Assembly (NCBI GenBank): GCA_013397435.1
Contig: VZRG01001351.1
Location: forward strand, 32,694 to 96,693
DNA: 64,000 nt
Source of the DNA: Erythrocercus mccallii
Lineage: Eukaryota > Chordata > Aves > Passeriformes > Dicruridae
Reading direction: 5' to 3'
Part shown: piece after piece, positions 33,601 through 42,967 of the stretch
Layout of the letters: every line of letters starts with the position of its first letter
Numbering within the stretch: the first letter of the stretch is position 1
The notes under the pieces: model-generated
Databases searched by the model: none
The model's input: only the letters and a program-made list of their open reading frames with translations
Told to the model about the DNA's origin: nothing
Program-made: the position numbers and the translations under genes

Positions 33601-35697
33601 GAACACAGAATATGAAGACAACAAGGCAATAAGAAATCCAAAGTATAAAGACAGAGCAGGAAAACGCAGAGAGACCGTTGGAAGTGAAGGAACCTTCCAG
33701 AGAGATGATAGTTCAGCTTCTGTTCATATGTAAGTTGGGGGTGGGGGAAAGTATCCATCATGTCCTTCTCTTGTGAATCTTAAAAAAAAAAAAAAAGATA
33801 AAATAAGTATCAATTTCTTACTAGCATGCAGTTTATTAGATTACAGATAACCTGTATATATTGTTTTAGGAGAGCTAGAAATGCTAAGTTTTTCACACTT
33901 GCCATTTCATGTGTTTTTATTTATTAACTTGTCACCTTCCATTTAAAAATGTATGGAATGTGAGGAGTTAAGGGTATCAGTAAGGATGCTTACATCACTT
34001 CTTACCAACTCAAAAATGTAAAGAACTCCCCTGCTGCACTACTGACATGTTCAATATCTGTTTTCCAAGTGGCTCAATTTTTACTGTACCTGTTCAGTCC
34101 CAGTAATAGTACACATGCAGATTTTTCACCTGCAACTTCTCTTACTGTCAGTATCCAGCCACTCATAGGACATGTATTTACATATCTCTGAAATGAAACT
34201 TTATGTTCCTTCAGTTGTACTTTGCCTCTGTAGCTGTAGTTGGAGGTTATTTTTATGAAGCATGAACTTGTAGGTGCTTGTAAATTAATAAAAGGAAGTG
34301 TGAGATTCTGAAATTGGTGCAGTAGGATGATACCCATGATGCATCTTTTAACTCCTAAAGCAAACAAGTAGTTCAAGAGTTTTAAGAAAGCTGATACTGA
34401 CCAGAGGCTTGTTAAACAAAGATATTTGTGGAGGAACTTGTGAAAGGTAGCAAGATCTTCTGGATAGCTCTTGATGGACTGAGTCCTGGTTTATGTATGT
34501 ATGCACATTTCTGTTGTTCAGTATTTGAAAGCATACTCTTTATATTAACTCTTGCTTATCAGTTATCTTAAACTTTCTTCAAAGTGAAATCAGCAACAGC
34601 AACAAAGGACATAAAATGTTGGAGAAGATGGGATGGAAGAAGGGGGAAGGTCTGGGAAAGGATGGTGGTGGCATGAAGGATCCGGTACGTCTTTCTGGTT
34701 TTCACTTGAAATAAAAAGAATAGAAATGTATTTGTAGTGAAAAGTATCTAATTGTATGCCACTATTCACTTGAAACTTACCAAAACCCTGGTTAGGAAGG
34801 AATAATCTCAGTAGACTGATCTCAAATTATATTTTCTTTGATTAATGAGGTATTTTGAAATTTTTCAGTAGTAGTGTCCCTTCACTACACTGTGAAGTGT
34901 GGTGTTCATTAGGAAACTAAACAAAGGAGGACAGACAACTTCTAGCCATTGAATTAATAATCTTATATTTGAATACAAAGTCTGGAGAAAAACTGGAAAA
35001 ATTTAAGTGATGTGAATTGAAGATCAGTTTAGGGTGGAATTCTTTCTCAGAGGCTGATGTAGCACAAAAATCAAGCTAGATGATGAGCACTGAGAGAGGA
35101 AAGGCTAGCAGAAGTCACTGCAGCCAGCAAGTTGTGGGCCTCTCTGGCAGCCACATTAGCCCCATTTTTGCCACCAGAGATGTGTTGTCTTTTGGCAGTA
35201 GTGCTGCTCAGAGCCACACCATGTCCTGTGCTGTCAGACTAGCCAGCACAGGGATCATATGCTGCTCACTCAGTGATGTTACTGGCAGGGCACATTATTC
35301 AGGACTAGATCATAGTTCCAGAGGTGGTGATGTGACACATCATTTTCATGGTACTGTTCATGTATGATCTAGGTGTTTTAGAACATGAAAGAGAAGTGCC
35401 TGGGGAGAGGGGGTGGAATGTGTATTAGAAAAACAGAATTTGTATTATTTAGAATACCTAAATTGCAATTACAACAATATTTCATGTATTTGACAGATCT
35501 CACTGGAGTTACATCAGAAGCATGCAGGTTTAGGTACTAGGAGACCAGCCTCAATTGAAGATGTTCAGCTTGTCCAGAGCAAGAATAAAAAGAACTGGGA
35601 TAAAGCAAGAGAGAGGTTTGCTGAAAACTTCCTAGACCCTAAATCACAAAGGGATACACCTAAGAGTACACCTTGGGTTAGAGGAACTGTAGACTGA
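12534..35697 (+). CDS. AGGF1: AGGF1, angiogenic factor with G-patch and FHA domains (5' end in gap)
   Basis: The product (VG5Q in older literature) is a vertebrate protein linked to angiogenesis and also studied as a nuclear RNA-processing factor. Fourteen coding exons are readable with consistent phases and GT-AG borders: 12534-12681, 13678-13774, 14251-14456, 15140-15286, 17510-17683, 26404-26755, 28327-28438, 29637-29688, 31644-31745, 32096-32261, 32501-32583, 33602-33729, 34585-34684, 35497-35697. They give 688 residues to the TGA; the human protein has 714, so roughly 25-30 N-terminal residues are missing in the gap. Domain order (numbering from the gap edge) is coiled coil about 10-75, OCRE tyrosine repeats about 180-235, Lys-rich patch about 243-252, acidic linker about 340-375, FHA about 385-500, G-patch about 595-635. 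Sequence agreement with the vertebrate family as I remember it is strong through OCRE, FHA and G-patch. No disabling mutation is seen. Confidence 0.96.
13062..13378 (+). repeat. CR1 LINE 3' end, intron 1
   Basis: This is a 5'-truncated CR1 in + orientation. The typical 3' segment runs through GGTTGGACATTAG, CACAGCACCAAGCCTGACAG and GAGTTGGACTCGAT to a degenerate ATTCTGTGGTT tail. It shows clear decay from the consensus I remember. Confidence 0.88.
13678..13774 (+). CDS. AGGF1: AGGF1 exon 2
   Basis: The acceptor is TTTCAG|GTAGAAG and the donor GCAG|GTAGAG. It reads VEELTEEIS... to CAAWSQA, the end of the coiled coil plus the conserved SVEVQTE stretch. It is 97 nt and ends in phase 1. Confidence 0.95.
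14251..14456 (+). CDS. AGGF1: AGGF1 exon 3
   Basis: The acceptor is a good pyrimidine tract (CCCCCTGCAG). The exon opens with a Tyr-rich YYYYENYYNH segment and continues as a low-complexity Glu/Thr/Ser linker to FVQNSQ. It is 206 nt and ends in phase 0. The donor CAG|GTTTTC is a poor match to consensus beyond GT. Confidence 0.88.
15140..15286 (+). CDS. AGGF1: AGGF1 exon 4 (OCRE start)
   Basis: It reads ETEETSVPEGSLAESLRAAAEAAVSQTGF..., the highly conserved helix before the OCRE repeats, then the first tyrosine repeats (YDENTGLYYD, STGFYYNS). It is 147 nt with both ends in phase 0. The donor is TCA|GTAAGG. Confidence 0.96.
16151..17400 (+). mobile_element. Solo ERVL-type LTR in intron 4 (contains another LTR)
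   Basis: This LTR is in + orientation (TGCATTGTG...CCATCACA) with a perfect 5-bp target duplication GTTCT at 16146-16150 and 17401-17405. The interior has the repeated 'ggagcag... cctgtgg... gaccc' modules of a long LTR family that I remember from passerine genomes. The 41.6-42.7 kb LTR is the same family in opposite orientation. A second LTR (16496-16944) is inserted in it, so its own length is about 800 bp. Confidence 0.82.
16496..16944. mobile_element. LTR nested inside the intron 4 LTR
   Basis: This is a 449-bp block with inverted ends TGATGCC...GGCATCA. On the minus strand AATAAA lies six bases from the CA end, which would make an extremely short U5; on the plus strand another AATAAA lies near 16545. 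The outer LTR reading stops before it and resumes after it. No clean target duplication is visible (TCCTTT versus CTTAGG), so the exact ends are approximate. Confidence 0.65.
17510..17683 (+). CDS. AGGF1: AGGF1 exon 5 (OCRE end, Lys-rich)
   Basis: It reads ENQLYYDPATGIYYYCDVES... through RYQFHSRVDLQ, the last OCRE repeats, followed by a basic KDKKGKKKRKELDEYK stretch that could act as a nuclear signal. It is 174 nt, phase 0. The donor AAG|GTAACT is followed by an open in-frame extension in the intron (see findings). Confidence 0.96.
17684..26403 (+). other. AGGF1 intron 5 (8.7 kb)
   Basis: This is the largest intron and is AT-rich. Apart from the solo LTR at 23640-24200, I recognise no repeat or exon. 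A 132-codon open frame at 20784-21182 has no recognisable protein and no conserved features. The first ~110 bases are open in frame with exon 5. Confidence 0.7.
23640..24200 (-). mobile_element. Solo ERVL LTR in intron 5
   Basis: This is a widespread bird ERVL LTR in minus orientation. The plus strand starts GCCATGGTTTAACCCCAGCC and ends CCCCAGCCAAAACCAGTACA. The pentamer TAGTC at 23635-23639 and 24201-24205 is a perfect 5-bp target duplication, as expected for ERVL. No internal region remains. Confidence 0.87.
26404..26755 (+). CDS. AGGF1: AGGF1 exon 6 (acidic linker)
   Basis: This is the longest exon, 352 nt, phase 0 in and phase 1 out. It reads DLDTEEQKSSNSL... and ends with the conserved acidic ESEPEEGEITDSE and YSEEELTSEETGG segments. 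The first two thirds are Ser/Thr/Lys-rich and, as far as I remember, poorly conserved between vertebrates. The donor is GAAG|GTGAAT. Confidence 0.95.
26756..28326 (+). other. AGGF1 intron 6
   Basis: This 1.6-kb intron is AT-rich. At 27715-27800 a short imperfect tandem repeat is built from CTTAATGGATA and ATAGTCTTA units. Nothing else is recognised. Confidence 0.7.
28327..28438 (+). CDS. AGGF1: AGGF1 exon 7 (FHA start)
   Basis: It reads DEEKIWPPCIRVIVIRSP... to KPATIGR across the junction, the first strands of the FHA domain including the conserved GR of the phosphopeptide-binding loop. It is 112 nt, phase 1 in and phase 2 out. Confidence 0.96.
28439..29636 (+). other. AGGF1 intron 7
   Basis: This is a 1.2-kb intron with a (TA)n run at about 28458-28473. 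Nothing else is recognised. Confidence 0.7.
29637..29688 (+). CDS. AGGF1: AGGF1 exon 8 (FHA)
   Basis: This is a 52-nt microexon-like piece. It reads EKDFGHTLQIPEVGVSK after completing the Arg codon, and leads into the FHA SxxH motif that is completed in exon 9. Phase 2 in, phase 0 out. Confidence 0.95.
29689..31643 (+). other. AGGF1 intron 8
   Basis: This is a 2.0-kb AT-rich intron. There is a short CATAACACAAAA repeat near 29876-29900. No mobile element or RNA gene is recognised. Confidence 0.7.
31644..31745 (+). CDS. AGGF1: AGGF1 exon 9 (FHA core)
   Basis: It reads FHAEVYFDHDLQNYVLVDQG..., then SQNGTVVNGNQILQ: the His of the SxxH motif and the conserved NG turn of FHA domains, which bind phosphothreonine. 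It is 102 nt, phase 0 on both sides. The donor CAG|GTGAGT is strong. Confidence 0.97.
31746..32095 (+). other. AGGF1 intron 9
   Basis: This is a 350-bp intron with a good pyrimidine tract before TGTAG. Nothing else is seen. Confidence 0.8.
32096..32261 (+). CDS. AGGF1: AGGF1 exon 10 (FHA end)
   Basis: It reads PKTKCDPYILEHGDEVKIGE... to RLDKKKESS, the last FHA strands (GDEVKIGETVLSFHIHPG) and the conserved CDGCEPGQVRAHL stretch that links to the G-patch half. It is 166 nt, phase 0 in and phase 1 out. Confidence 0.97.
32501..32583 (+). CDS. AGGF1: AGGF1 exon 11
   Basis: It reads CPALSKEERELVRRKALKQI plus RVKYGLQ, a charged helical linker conserved in the family. It is 83 nt, phase 1 in and phase 0 out, with donor CAG|GTGAGT. 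Confidence 0.95.
32584..33601 (+). other. AGGF1 intron 11
   Basis: This is a 1.0-kb intron in which nothing is recognised. Its acceptor context (TGCTTGGAAAG|AA) has few pyrimidines next to the AG; a better tract (CCTCTCTCTTTGTCTT) lies about 25 bases upstream. Confidence 0.7.
33602..33729 (+). CDS. AGGF1: AGGF1 exon 12
   Basis: It reads NTEYEDNKAIRNPKYKDRAG... to DDSSASVH, the conserved basic linker ahead of the G-patch (NPKYKDRAGKRR, GSEGTFQRDD). It is 128 nt, phase 0 in and phase 2 out. Confidence 0.95.
33730..34584 (+). other. AGGF1 intron 12
   Basis: This is an 0.86-kb intron with a poly-A run near 33782-33797. Nothing else is recognised. Confidence 0.7.
34585..34684 (+). CDS. AGGF1: AGGF1 exon 13 (G-patch)
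   Basis: It reads EISNSNKGHKMLEKMGWKKG then EGLGKDGGGMKDP, the glycine-rich core of a G-patch domain. G-patches typically bind and stimulate DEAH-box helicases in RNA processing. It is 100 nt, phase 2 in and phase 0 out. Confidence 0.97.
34685..35496 (+). other. AGGF1 intron 13
   Basis: This is an 0.8-kb intron. A 95-codon open frame at 35080-35367 has no recognisable relative. Confidence 0.65.
35497..35697 (+). CDS. AGGF1: AGGF1 exon 14 (G-patch end, stop)
   Basis: It reads ISLELHQKHAGLGTRRPASI to the C-terminal RGTVD and TGA (35695-35697). It holds the last conserved Gly of the G-patch (HAGLG) and the family tail KNKKNWDKARERF. It is 201 nt including the stop. Confidence 0.97.
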   Translation: MSLELHQKHAGLGTRRPASIEDVQLVQSKNKKNWDKARERFAENFLDPKSQRDTPKSTPWVRGTVD

Positions 35698-36575
35698 AGT
35701 ATCTAGACCCATAACCTGAGTATAAATAGTTGGGAGAGAATTTATTTTTATTCTTTCTGCTTTTGCTAAAGCAGGAATTTGGTTATATGTAAAATACAGT
35801 TGTGGAAAAACTTATTCAAGATTAACTGTTATGTTAATTGGTTTTCTGTAGTCTTCATGCTTTTATACACATTTTTAATAAGATATGAAGGGAGTTTAGA
35901 GGGATATTCAAATTTAAGTACTTGAAAATTATTTTCATCAAAAGCAGGAATCTTCCATTGTGTTTTTACACTTCACAGAAAGTTACGCAAAACAGCGTTA
36001 TACTTAAATATGATACCCTTAATAATTGAACAGTGGTTTAAAATCAAGATGAAAAAATAAATCCCCCAGATCCCTAGTAAAAAAATACCATTTTGCTGTT
36101 TCTTTGTGTTTGCCTTGAAGTGCTTGACAAGAGGCACACCACTCTTATATTCATATATTTCAGTACTAGCTATGTCTCAGCATACATTTGGCAAAGGAAA
36201 AGGGGGAAAGGGCTTGTTTTTAAATGATTCATCATTACTGTTCAAAAATACTGTACTCCATGAAATAAACTACCAGCATTAGTGAAGAAAACAATGTTCA
36301 GAGACAGCTTGTAGCAAAATTTTCTTCTGTGAAGAACTTGTTTGAGATTTGTTTAGTAAACCTGTATCATGCCTTTAAAAGAAGAGGTATGTTTAGGAAA
36401 CTGCTGTTTGTATTCATTAACTTCTTTTTCTGATACATCCATTGCTGGCAATGGAGTTTATGCCAGAAAAAAAACAACACAACTGATTTTTGATGGGGAA
36501 GGATTTCCAAACTGAAGCTAAAAGATTGGTATTTATTGAATGTTCCTAAACACAATAAATCATTGTCAATTTAAG
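35698..36575 (+). other. AGGF1: AGGF1 3' UTR and polyadenylation signals
   Basis: This is AT-rich sequence after the stop with three canonical AATAAA hexamers at 36056-36061, 36264-36269 and 36554-36559. Any could define a transcript end, and the exact end is not determinable without transcripts. Confidence 0.65.
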
Positions 36576-38690
36576 CAGCATGCTTCTTCATACTGTCTTG
36601 TCCATATGTTGGATAGTCTAAAATGGGTAAAGCTTAATCCCACTTTGTTCAAGTGAAGTTCTGATACTAGTCCAAGGAAATGTGGTGGTCTCACTGTCCT
36701 ACCAGATCATGCATGCAAACTGTGAAGCACTGTGGAGTAAAACCAGAACAAGTTACCAGCCGTGTCTTAATCTAGATGCATACAGTATAAATTAAAAGGT
36801 CCAATCTATTACTTAAATCATGAAACACGCCCAAGTTTACAACCTGAAGCACACCTAACTTCTGCGGACAAAGGTGAAGATTCAGTTAACTGCACTCAAT
36901 GCATGGAGCAGCATAACTAAAATGAGGTCACAATTTGCCTTTGTAAGCAGTTAGTTTTCTATTGATTTAGTGATACGACATGTATTATTGCTGTTGCAAT
37001 AATATACAAGTGTTGCTGTATTATGTACTTTGCTGTTGCAGTCCTTTTTATTGGCAACTTCACATTTTCAGAGGCTTTTTCTAGCTTTGAAAAATGCTCT
37101 GTAAGTTCTGTTCTGTCGTTAAGTTTTAGTTCACCATTTATCTAAAAAGCTGTTCCTGCTAGTAGGAGGAAAAAGCCTCTATGCTAAAAATGTTTTTGCC
37201 TTTTTTTTTTCTTTTTACTTCTGTAGTCTTCAGAGTAAATCAAACTATGAATATTAATTTGATGTGAGTAGGAACTGTAACTTTCCCTCTTCCAGTTATT
37301 CAAGTGTAACAGCTCTAAGAACTGTGAATCAACAAGTTTGCATTTCATGAAATTTCTGAAGACATCATTTGCCTCCTGTGAGAGGTATGGTCTCATGCAG
37401 TCAAGACTACTTTCAGTACTGCAGCTTTCTCTTTCAGCAGTTCCATATTAAGGGCTGAAGCTTAGTCTTTCCTGCTTCAGTGTTGGTGCAACAAATCCTA
37501 TTCTTTCTTGATGCTGCCTAGGAAAGTGGAAAAAGCAGTACCATTAATACACAGATTGTAAACAAAACAACTGGAAGTGAGTGAGTAATCCTCATCAAGC
37601 AGTTGTGTGCCTTTATTGAGTAGGAAGACTTGTATTGAGCTAAATATAACTTTTCATCCTTTACCTTAGTGACCTCTTACAAAGTTTTAAGTACAAATGA
37701 GTGAGCTGAAAACCACCAATGGTGTGCAAGCCTTATGTGCAAATGCAGTACTGCTTTCCCTCATGTCAGAAGGGGAACGTGAGTTGCTATTGCACTATTA
37801 TAATTTTGGAGGCTATAACCAGTAAGACACAGCTTAAAGTTTTAACTGTCTTATCTTCTCAGTCCTCCAGCCATCCTGTTCCCTTTCCCAGCTTATGATA
37901 CTTAGAGTTGCTTTTTTATACAGCCAAAGTTAAGTTTTAGCAGTTTGCTTTATATATAAATACTGCTTGTGAATACTTATAATCCTAAAGTTAAGGATAA
38001 AATTAATCAGTTTATATAAACAAACTATTTTCTGTAGTCCTTGCAGTGAATTTTGCCAACTTAGCAAACGTATTTCTGAAATTTAAAATGAAGAGTAGTA
38101 GGTACATTCTTAAGAGCTGAACAATCCAGCTGGCACATAAAAACAGGGAGTGCAGTCAGTTTTGTGTGAAAGGACCTGAATATGAACTGCTTTTATAGAA
38201 CATACCATAGGGTGAAACTGGAGAGTTTGTTCGAGCAAAGCTGCTGCAGCTGCTTGTATGAAGGAACAGACCGAGGCTTTCTGCCAGCAGGTAACATGTC
38301 CATAGCAGCAGGAAGAGAGGTCAAAACCAGCATCTTGCTTACCAACAAGCCCTACTGAAAGGTGCATTCCAATGGATTTTTTTCTGTGTGCTGTTTTTTC
38401 CCAGTGCTGTGACCTCTCAACAGGGGATTTTTTTTTTTTCTCTCAGTGAGTTTCTTGATTTTTGAACAGGTTTCATCTGCACCTTATTTTAATCCTCATT
38501 TTAATGCCTCTCTGTGATGAACATACCTGCAGTGTATTTTACAGTAGCAGTGATCCTTGTTCAGCCCTTCAGCACACCAGGGCACCATCCACTCTCCCCC
38601 GTCCCTGCCCAAGCGTCCTGGTGTCATTTCAGCACTGCAAACAGGACACATGCTGCCTCTCCTGCCGCTCCTCGTTTAACAGGGCAGGGG
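36576..38690. other. Intergenic, nothing recognised
   Basis: This is AT-rich sequence without a supported exon, repeat family or RNA gene. Short open frames here look like chance. Confidence 0.6.
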
Positions 38691-38990
38691 AGGAAACGGG
38701 GCTCAGGGCCCGGCTTCTTGCGCTGTGCCGGGGGCGCCGCGCAGCGAGCGGGGCCCGGCAGCAGCTCCCGCCACGGGCTCCGGCCCCGCGGGGCGGCCGC
38801 GCCTCCGCGCCCGCCGCCATCTTGTGCGGCCTCACGGCGCGGCAATAGCGGAGCGGGACCCGCCCGGCACCGGCATCGCCCGGGGCTGCCCCCGCCGGGC
38901 ACGGCACAGGCATCGCGCCGGGATGTGCCCTCCTGGAGCTGTCCGCTGATGTGCTGCCCTGCAGGTCAGGAGGAGCGAAGGGAGTAGGGA
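38690..38990. promoter_or_regulatory. Orphan CpG island with YY1-type motif
   Basis: This is a sharply bounded CpG-rich block in AT-rich surroundings. GCCGCCATCTTG at 38813-38824 is an exact reverse-strand YY1 element (CAAGATGGCGGC), which in many vertebrate promoters overlaps the start codon just after the transcription start. On the minus strand the ATG at 38820-38818 would open a 64-codon Arg/Ala-rich frame ending near 38629. The plus strand offers only a weak donor (CTGCAG|GTCAGG at 38965). In mammals ZBED3 lies on the opposite strand downstream of AGGF1, but its protein is not visible here. Confidence 0.6.
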
Positions 38991-41540
38991 ATACGTCGCG
39001 TTACCAGAGGGCAAGCAGATAAACGAAAACGTCAGCCATAAATAGTAGTTTAAACCTCCGTGACTTTTTTTTAACATTTAGACTAGAAATGATCCTAAGA
39101 ATGAACGAGTGGCATCTCAGGAGTGACTTTAAGAAAGATACCAGTGCAGCCGACCAAGGGAGCCTCAGAGCACCTCATTGACACAGCGCTGACTCTTAAA
39201 TTAAACCTGCCTTGTCCTACCCTGTCTGTTTTAAGAAGCCTTACAGCCCCTGCTCCTCAGGCTGCCCAGGCCTTCTCTTCTCTTCCCTTTTCTGTCCAAA
39301 GACAAGGGTGTTGCCTTGGTAGTCTTCAGGCCAGCCTGGTTGCTACTGCAGATCCTGTGCTTTGGCCAAACCTCAACTGCTGGACTCCATGGGACTGAAA
39401 AGTTCACAAATTGTCAAGCTAGAATGTGAAGCACTCTGAGTCTTGAACACAAACTCGTTCACCTCCAACATTTTCCTCCTTCAGTCCTTTGTTTCTTCCT
39501 TTGTTGTTTCCTCTGGCTTATTTTTTCTTCTAGATCATTAGATTTCTTCATTTATCTTCTTTCTACACATCAAAAAACAATTGCTGATTATGTAAAACTG
39601 AGTTACCGCCATCAGGTTGCTCACTGGGCTTTTCAGCCTTTTATCCTCTTTACTCAGCCTGTACCACCATCACCAGGCAGGAATAATCTAAAGTGCCCAG
39701 TGATGTTGAGTAAGGCTTATTGCGAATCAGGATTACAGTTTCTGTTCCATAACTTCCTTAGCAAATCCCTTCAAAAAAGAAACATAGGTTTAAAAAAACC
39801 AAAAAATGATACAATCAGTAAGTGGTACAGCAGTGGACCATTTTGGTTTTTTTAAATGTTGTCACATGCTTTTTAAAGAGGCATTCTTTGTTGTGTAATG
39901 TTGTGCAAAGTCCCAGTGTTCCCAAACATTTGCTCAGAGGCAGGTCTTTATGCAATTCTCTATTAATGGATGGTTGCACAGTGTAATGTAGGTGCACTCA
40001 TCCTCCATGAAGACAATGGCAGGAAAAACCCCACTGAGGTGTATCTGGGGTGTGTTTTCTGTTTGGAAGTCTTTCTGAGAAACTTTCTGAACTGTGGTGA
40101 CCAACAGGCTTGGGGTTTTTTGGTTGTGATTGATATGAGAGAGCAGAGCTTCCCTCTGGGTATGTTATTTGACTGTGAGCAGTTGTTACCTACCACAAAG
40201 TCAGTGTAATGTGGACGTGGTAACCAGGGGGCACTAGAAGTCCAGGTTGAGCACAACATAACTAGGTGGCCAAGTCCCCTGTCCAGCAGTTTAGAGTTTT
40301 TTAAAGCACGTGATGGCAAGGAGACTATAATTGGGATTCTTGAAAGGAATAATTTTTTTATGCAGTAGTTCTGTTTTTCATTTTACCTTTCATTTTACCA
40401 GGCTTAATTTGAGACTTTTATACAATAAAGACTCAACTTGGAAACAGCTCACAGTACACAAGTTCCTTAAAATAGCTTTACCCACTGTATGTCTTCAGTG
40501 TATTTAAAGAAGGATATATTTACTGATGAATTTGCAATATGTGGGGCTTTATTACAAACTGAGATAACTGTTTGTATGCTTTGACTTGATGGAGAAATAC
40601 ATACGAAAGATGACTGTGACTTTCAGCTTTACCTGTTTTACCATGTCTGTACATGTGACACTCTGCGGACACCCTGCCATTAGGATGACAGTTGAAGTCT
40701 GCACCTTGCTTGCTCAAATGCCCATTTACACTGAGTTTTGCCACAGCCAGAGCTGAGTGAGAACTGAATCTGGTTTTAATGCTTGTAACCTTTCATACTT
40801 TGGGAGTACAAACAAGCTGCTACATTCCTTCTTCCACTGGTCTTCTGCAAAAACCATGTCTATTTATTTGGACTTACTTGAGTGATAGTGGAACACTGCA
40901 AAAATGTTTAAAAACTGTCTACAACACAGGACATGATCCTCACCTCTTTCCTCACTGTCCTGTGATTTGCATTCAGTGAAGTATTTTCTTTTCCCTAGAC
41001 ACTGCTGACACCTGGCTATGGTAATATGCCAATTCCCAGTATCCACCATTAACACAAACAAACTGTTGAAGCCTAGATAAATCACTTTAGTCATTACAAA
41101 TAAAGATTAAGAAGGCTTAACTGAGTGTAAGGCTCATTTTTAAAATGCTGCAGTAGATGCATTATCAGGAGACCTTTAAGTTGAGATCTCAGTATACTTC
41201 AAAGGCCTCCTGTAACAGCTGGCAGGATTATTAATAGCTGCCACTACTGATTTAGGTAAAAAATCATAGTGTGTTTTCTTGGGGGATTTAACTAATGAGT
41301 CATGTCATTTTGTTCACCATAGTTTTTATTTGTTTTGCTTTAAAAGAAAGAAAGTTTCTGTTCACTAGACAGTTTGCTTGGGTTTGACAGCTCAAAAGGG
41401 AACCTACAGATTCTGGAAGGTAGGGGTAGGAGCTTAAACTGGGATTTCACCATGACTTCAGTGAGTGCACACTGGCCACCGTCACCTAATGATCTGACTG
41501 ACGAAGCTCATAGGCCAGTGTTACTAAATAGATAATGGCT
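38991..41540. other. Intergenic, no gene recognised
   Basis: No exon or repeat family is recognised. One CTCF-like motif is present (listed separately). Confidence 0.6.
40223..40235 (+). promoter_or_regulatory. CTCF-like motif
   Basis: ACCAGGGGGCACT matches the core of the vertebrate CTCF consensus over 13 positions; the two bases before it (TA) do not. It was found by eye and binding is not shown. Confidence 0.4.
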
Positions 41541-41641
41541 TGCATGCTGGTACAGAACTCTACACACATACAGCTGCCCCAGCTCTTCAAGCTGGAGGAG
41601 AAATCAAAATGGTTGTGTCAGATTTTACAGGAACAAAGTAG
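41541..41641 (+). repeat. Direct repeat copy A flanking an LTR
   Basis: This roughly 95-bp segment is repeated after the LTR at 42718-42781 and 42936-42967. The clearest shared stretch is at 41581-41605 versus 42757-42781, with two differences in 25 bases. Similarity resumes after the CR1 that splits copy B. Confidence 0.75.
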
Positions 41642-42717
41642 TGGTTTGATGCTGGCTGGATGCCAGGTGCCCACCAAAACCTCACTCTCACTCCCCTCAC
41701 TCCCCTCTGCCAGTGGACAGGAGAGAAAAAATATAACAAAGGGTTCATGGGTTGAAATAAGCACCTGGAGACTTGCTCACCAAATTGCAAGCAAAATAGA
41801 CTGAACTTGGGGGATACTAACTGAATTGATTACTAATAAAATTAGAGGAGGATAATGAGGAATAAGATAAAAACTTAAAAATTCCTTCCCCACACCCCTC
41901 TCTCTTTTCCAAGCTCTACTTCCTACCAGTGCAGGAAATAGGGGTTACAATCAGTTCATCACAAGTTGTTCCTGCCACTGCACAGGGAGAGGGGTCCTTC
42001 CTCTGCTCCACTGTGAGGTCCCTCCCACAGGACACAGTCCTCCACAAACTTCTCCAGTGTGCATCCATCCTACAGGCAGCAGTTCTCCATGAACTGCTCC
42101 AGCATGGGTCCCTTTTCACAGGGTGCAGTCCTTCAGGCAGTCTGCTCCATTGTGGGTCCTCCACAGGGACAAAAGTCCTACCAGGAAACCTGCTTCAGTG
42201 TAAGTTCCCCTCTCCATGGGTGCGCAGGTCCCTGCCAGGAGTGTTTTCCAACACAAGTTCCTTTCAGGCATTACCTGCTCTGATCTGGGACTCCTCCAGG
42301 GGCTGCAGGTGGATCTCTGCCCCACCATGAATCTCCATGGGCTGCAGGGGCACAGCTGCTTCACCATGGGCTGCTCCATGGGCTGCAGGGGAATCCCGAG
42401 TCTTATGCCTGGATCATCTTGTCCCCATCCTTCTCCACCGACCTTGGTGTGTACACAGTTGTTCCTCTCACACATTTTCAATCTGCTACATCTGCACAAT
42501 AACTTTTTCATGTTCATATCTGTTATCAGAGAGACCTTACCATCATTTCTGAATGGCCCAGCCTTGGCCAGCAGTGGGTCCATCTCTGACTCAGCTGGCT
42601 TTGGCTTTGTCAGACAAAAGCGGGGACAAAATGGGGAAGCTTCTGGCAGTTTCTCACAGAAGCCACTTCTCTGTTAGCTCAACTGCTACCAAAATCTGTC
42701 CATGCAAACTGAATACA
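41642..42717 (-). mobile_element. Solo ERVL-type LTR, minus orientation
   Basis: This LTR of about 1.08 kb is of the same family as the one in AGGF1 intron 4, reversed. The plus strand starts TGGTTTGATGCTGGCTGGAT and ends at CTGAATACA. The interior has the family's repeated 'ctccagcatgggtcc', 'gggctgcaggggca' modules and the GCCCAGCCTTGGCCAGCAGTG segment. No 5-bp target duplication is visible; longer direct repeats flank it instead. Confidence 0.78.
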
Positions 42718-42967
42718 GTGTTGGTATAGAAGTCTATACACATACACGCATACTCTAACTCTTGAAGCTGGAGGAGAAATCTCACTGAATCACAGAATAT
42801 TCTGAGTTGGAAGGGACTCACAAAGATTATCAAGTCCAGTTCTTAAGTGAATTGTCCATACAGTGATCAAAGCTACAACTTTGGCATTATTAGCACCATG
42901 CTCTAACAAACTGAACTAATCTCATTTTCTGACTTAAAATGATTAAGTCAGACTTTGCAGGAACATG
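42718..42967 (+). repeat. Direct repeat copy B, split by CR1
   Basis: This is the second copy of the 41541-41641 segment, interrupted after GAGGAGAAATC by the CR1 at 42786-42935. Confidence 0.7.
42786..42935 (-). repeat. CR1 LINE 3' end
   Basis: This short CR1 is in minus orientation. The plus strand reads AATCACAGAATATTCTGAGT TGGAAGGGACTCACAAAGAT and continues to the TAGCACCATGCTCTAACAAACTGA segment characteristic of CR1 3' ends. Confidence 0.88.

Noticed and set aside
38725..38949. ZBED3-like protein in the 38.7-kb CpG island
   Set aside because: No BED zinc-finger pattern (CX2C...HX3-5H) is readable on either strand.
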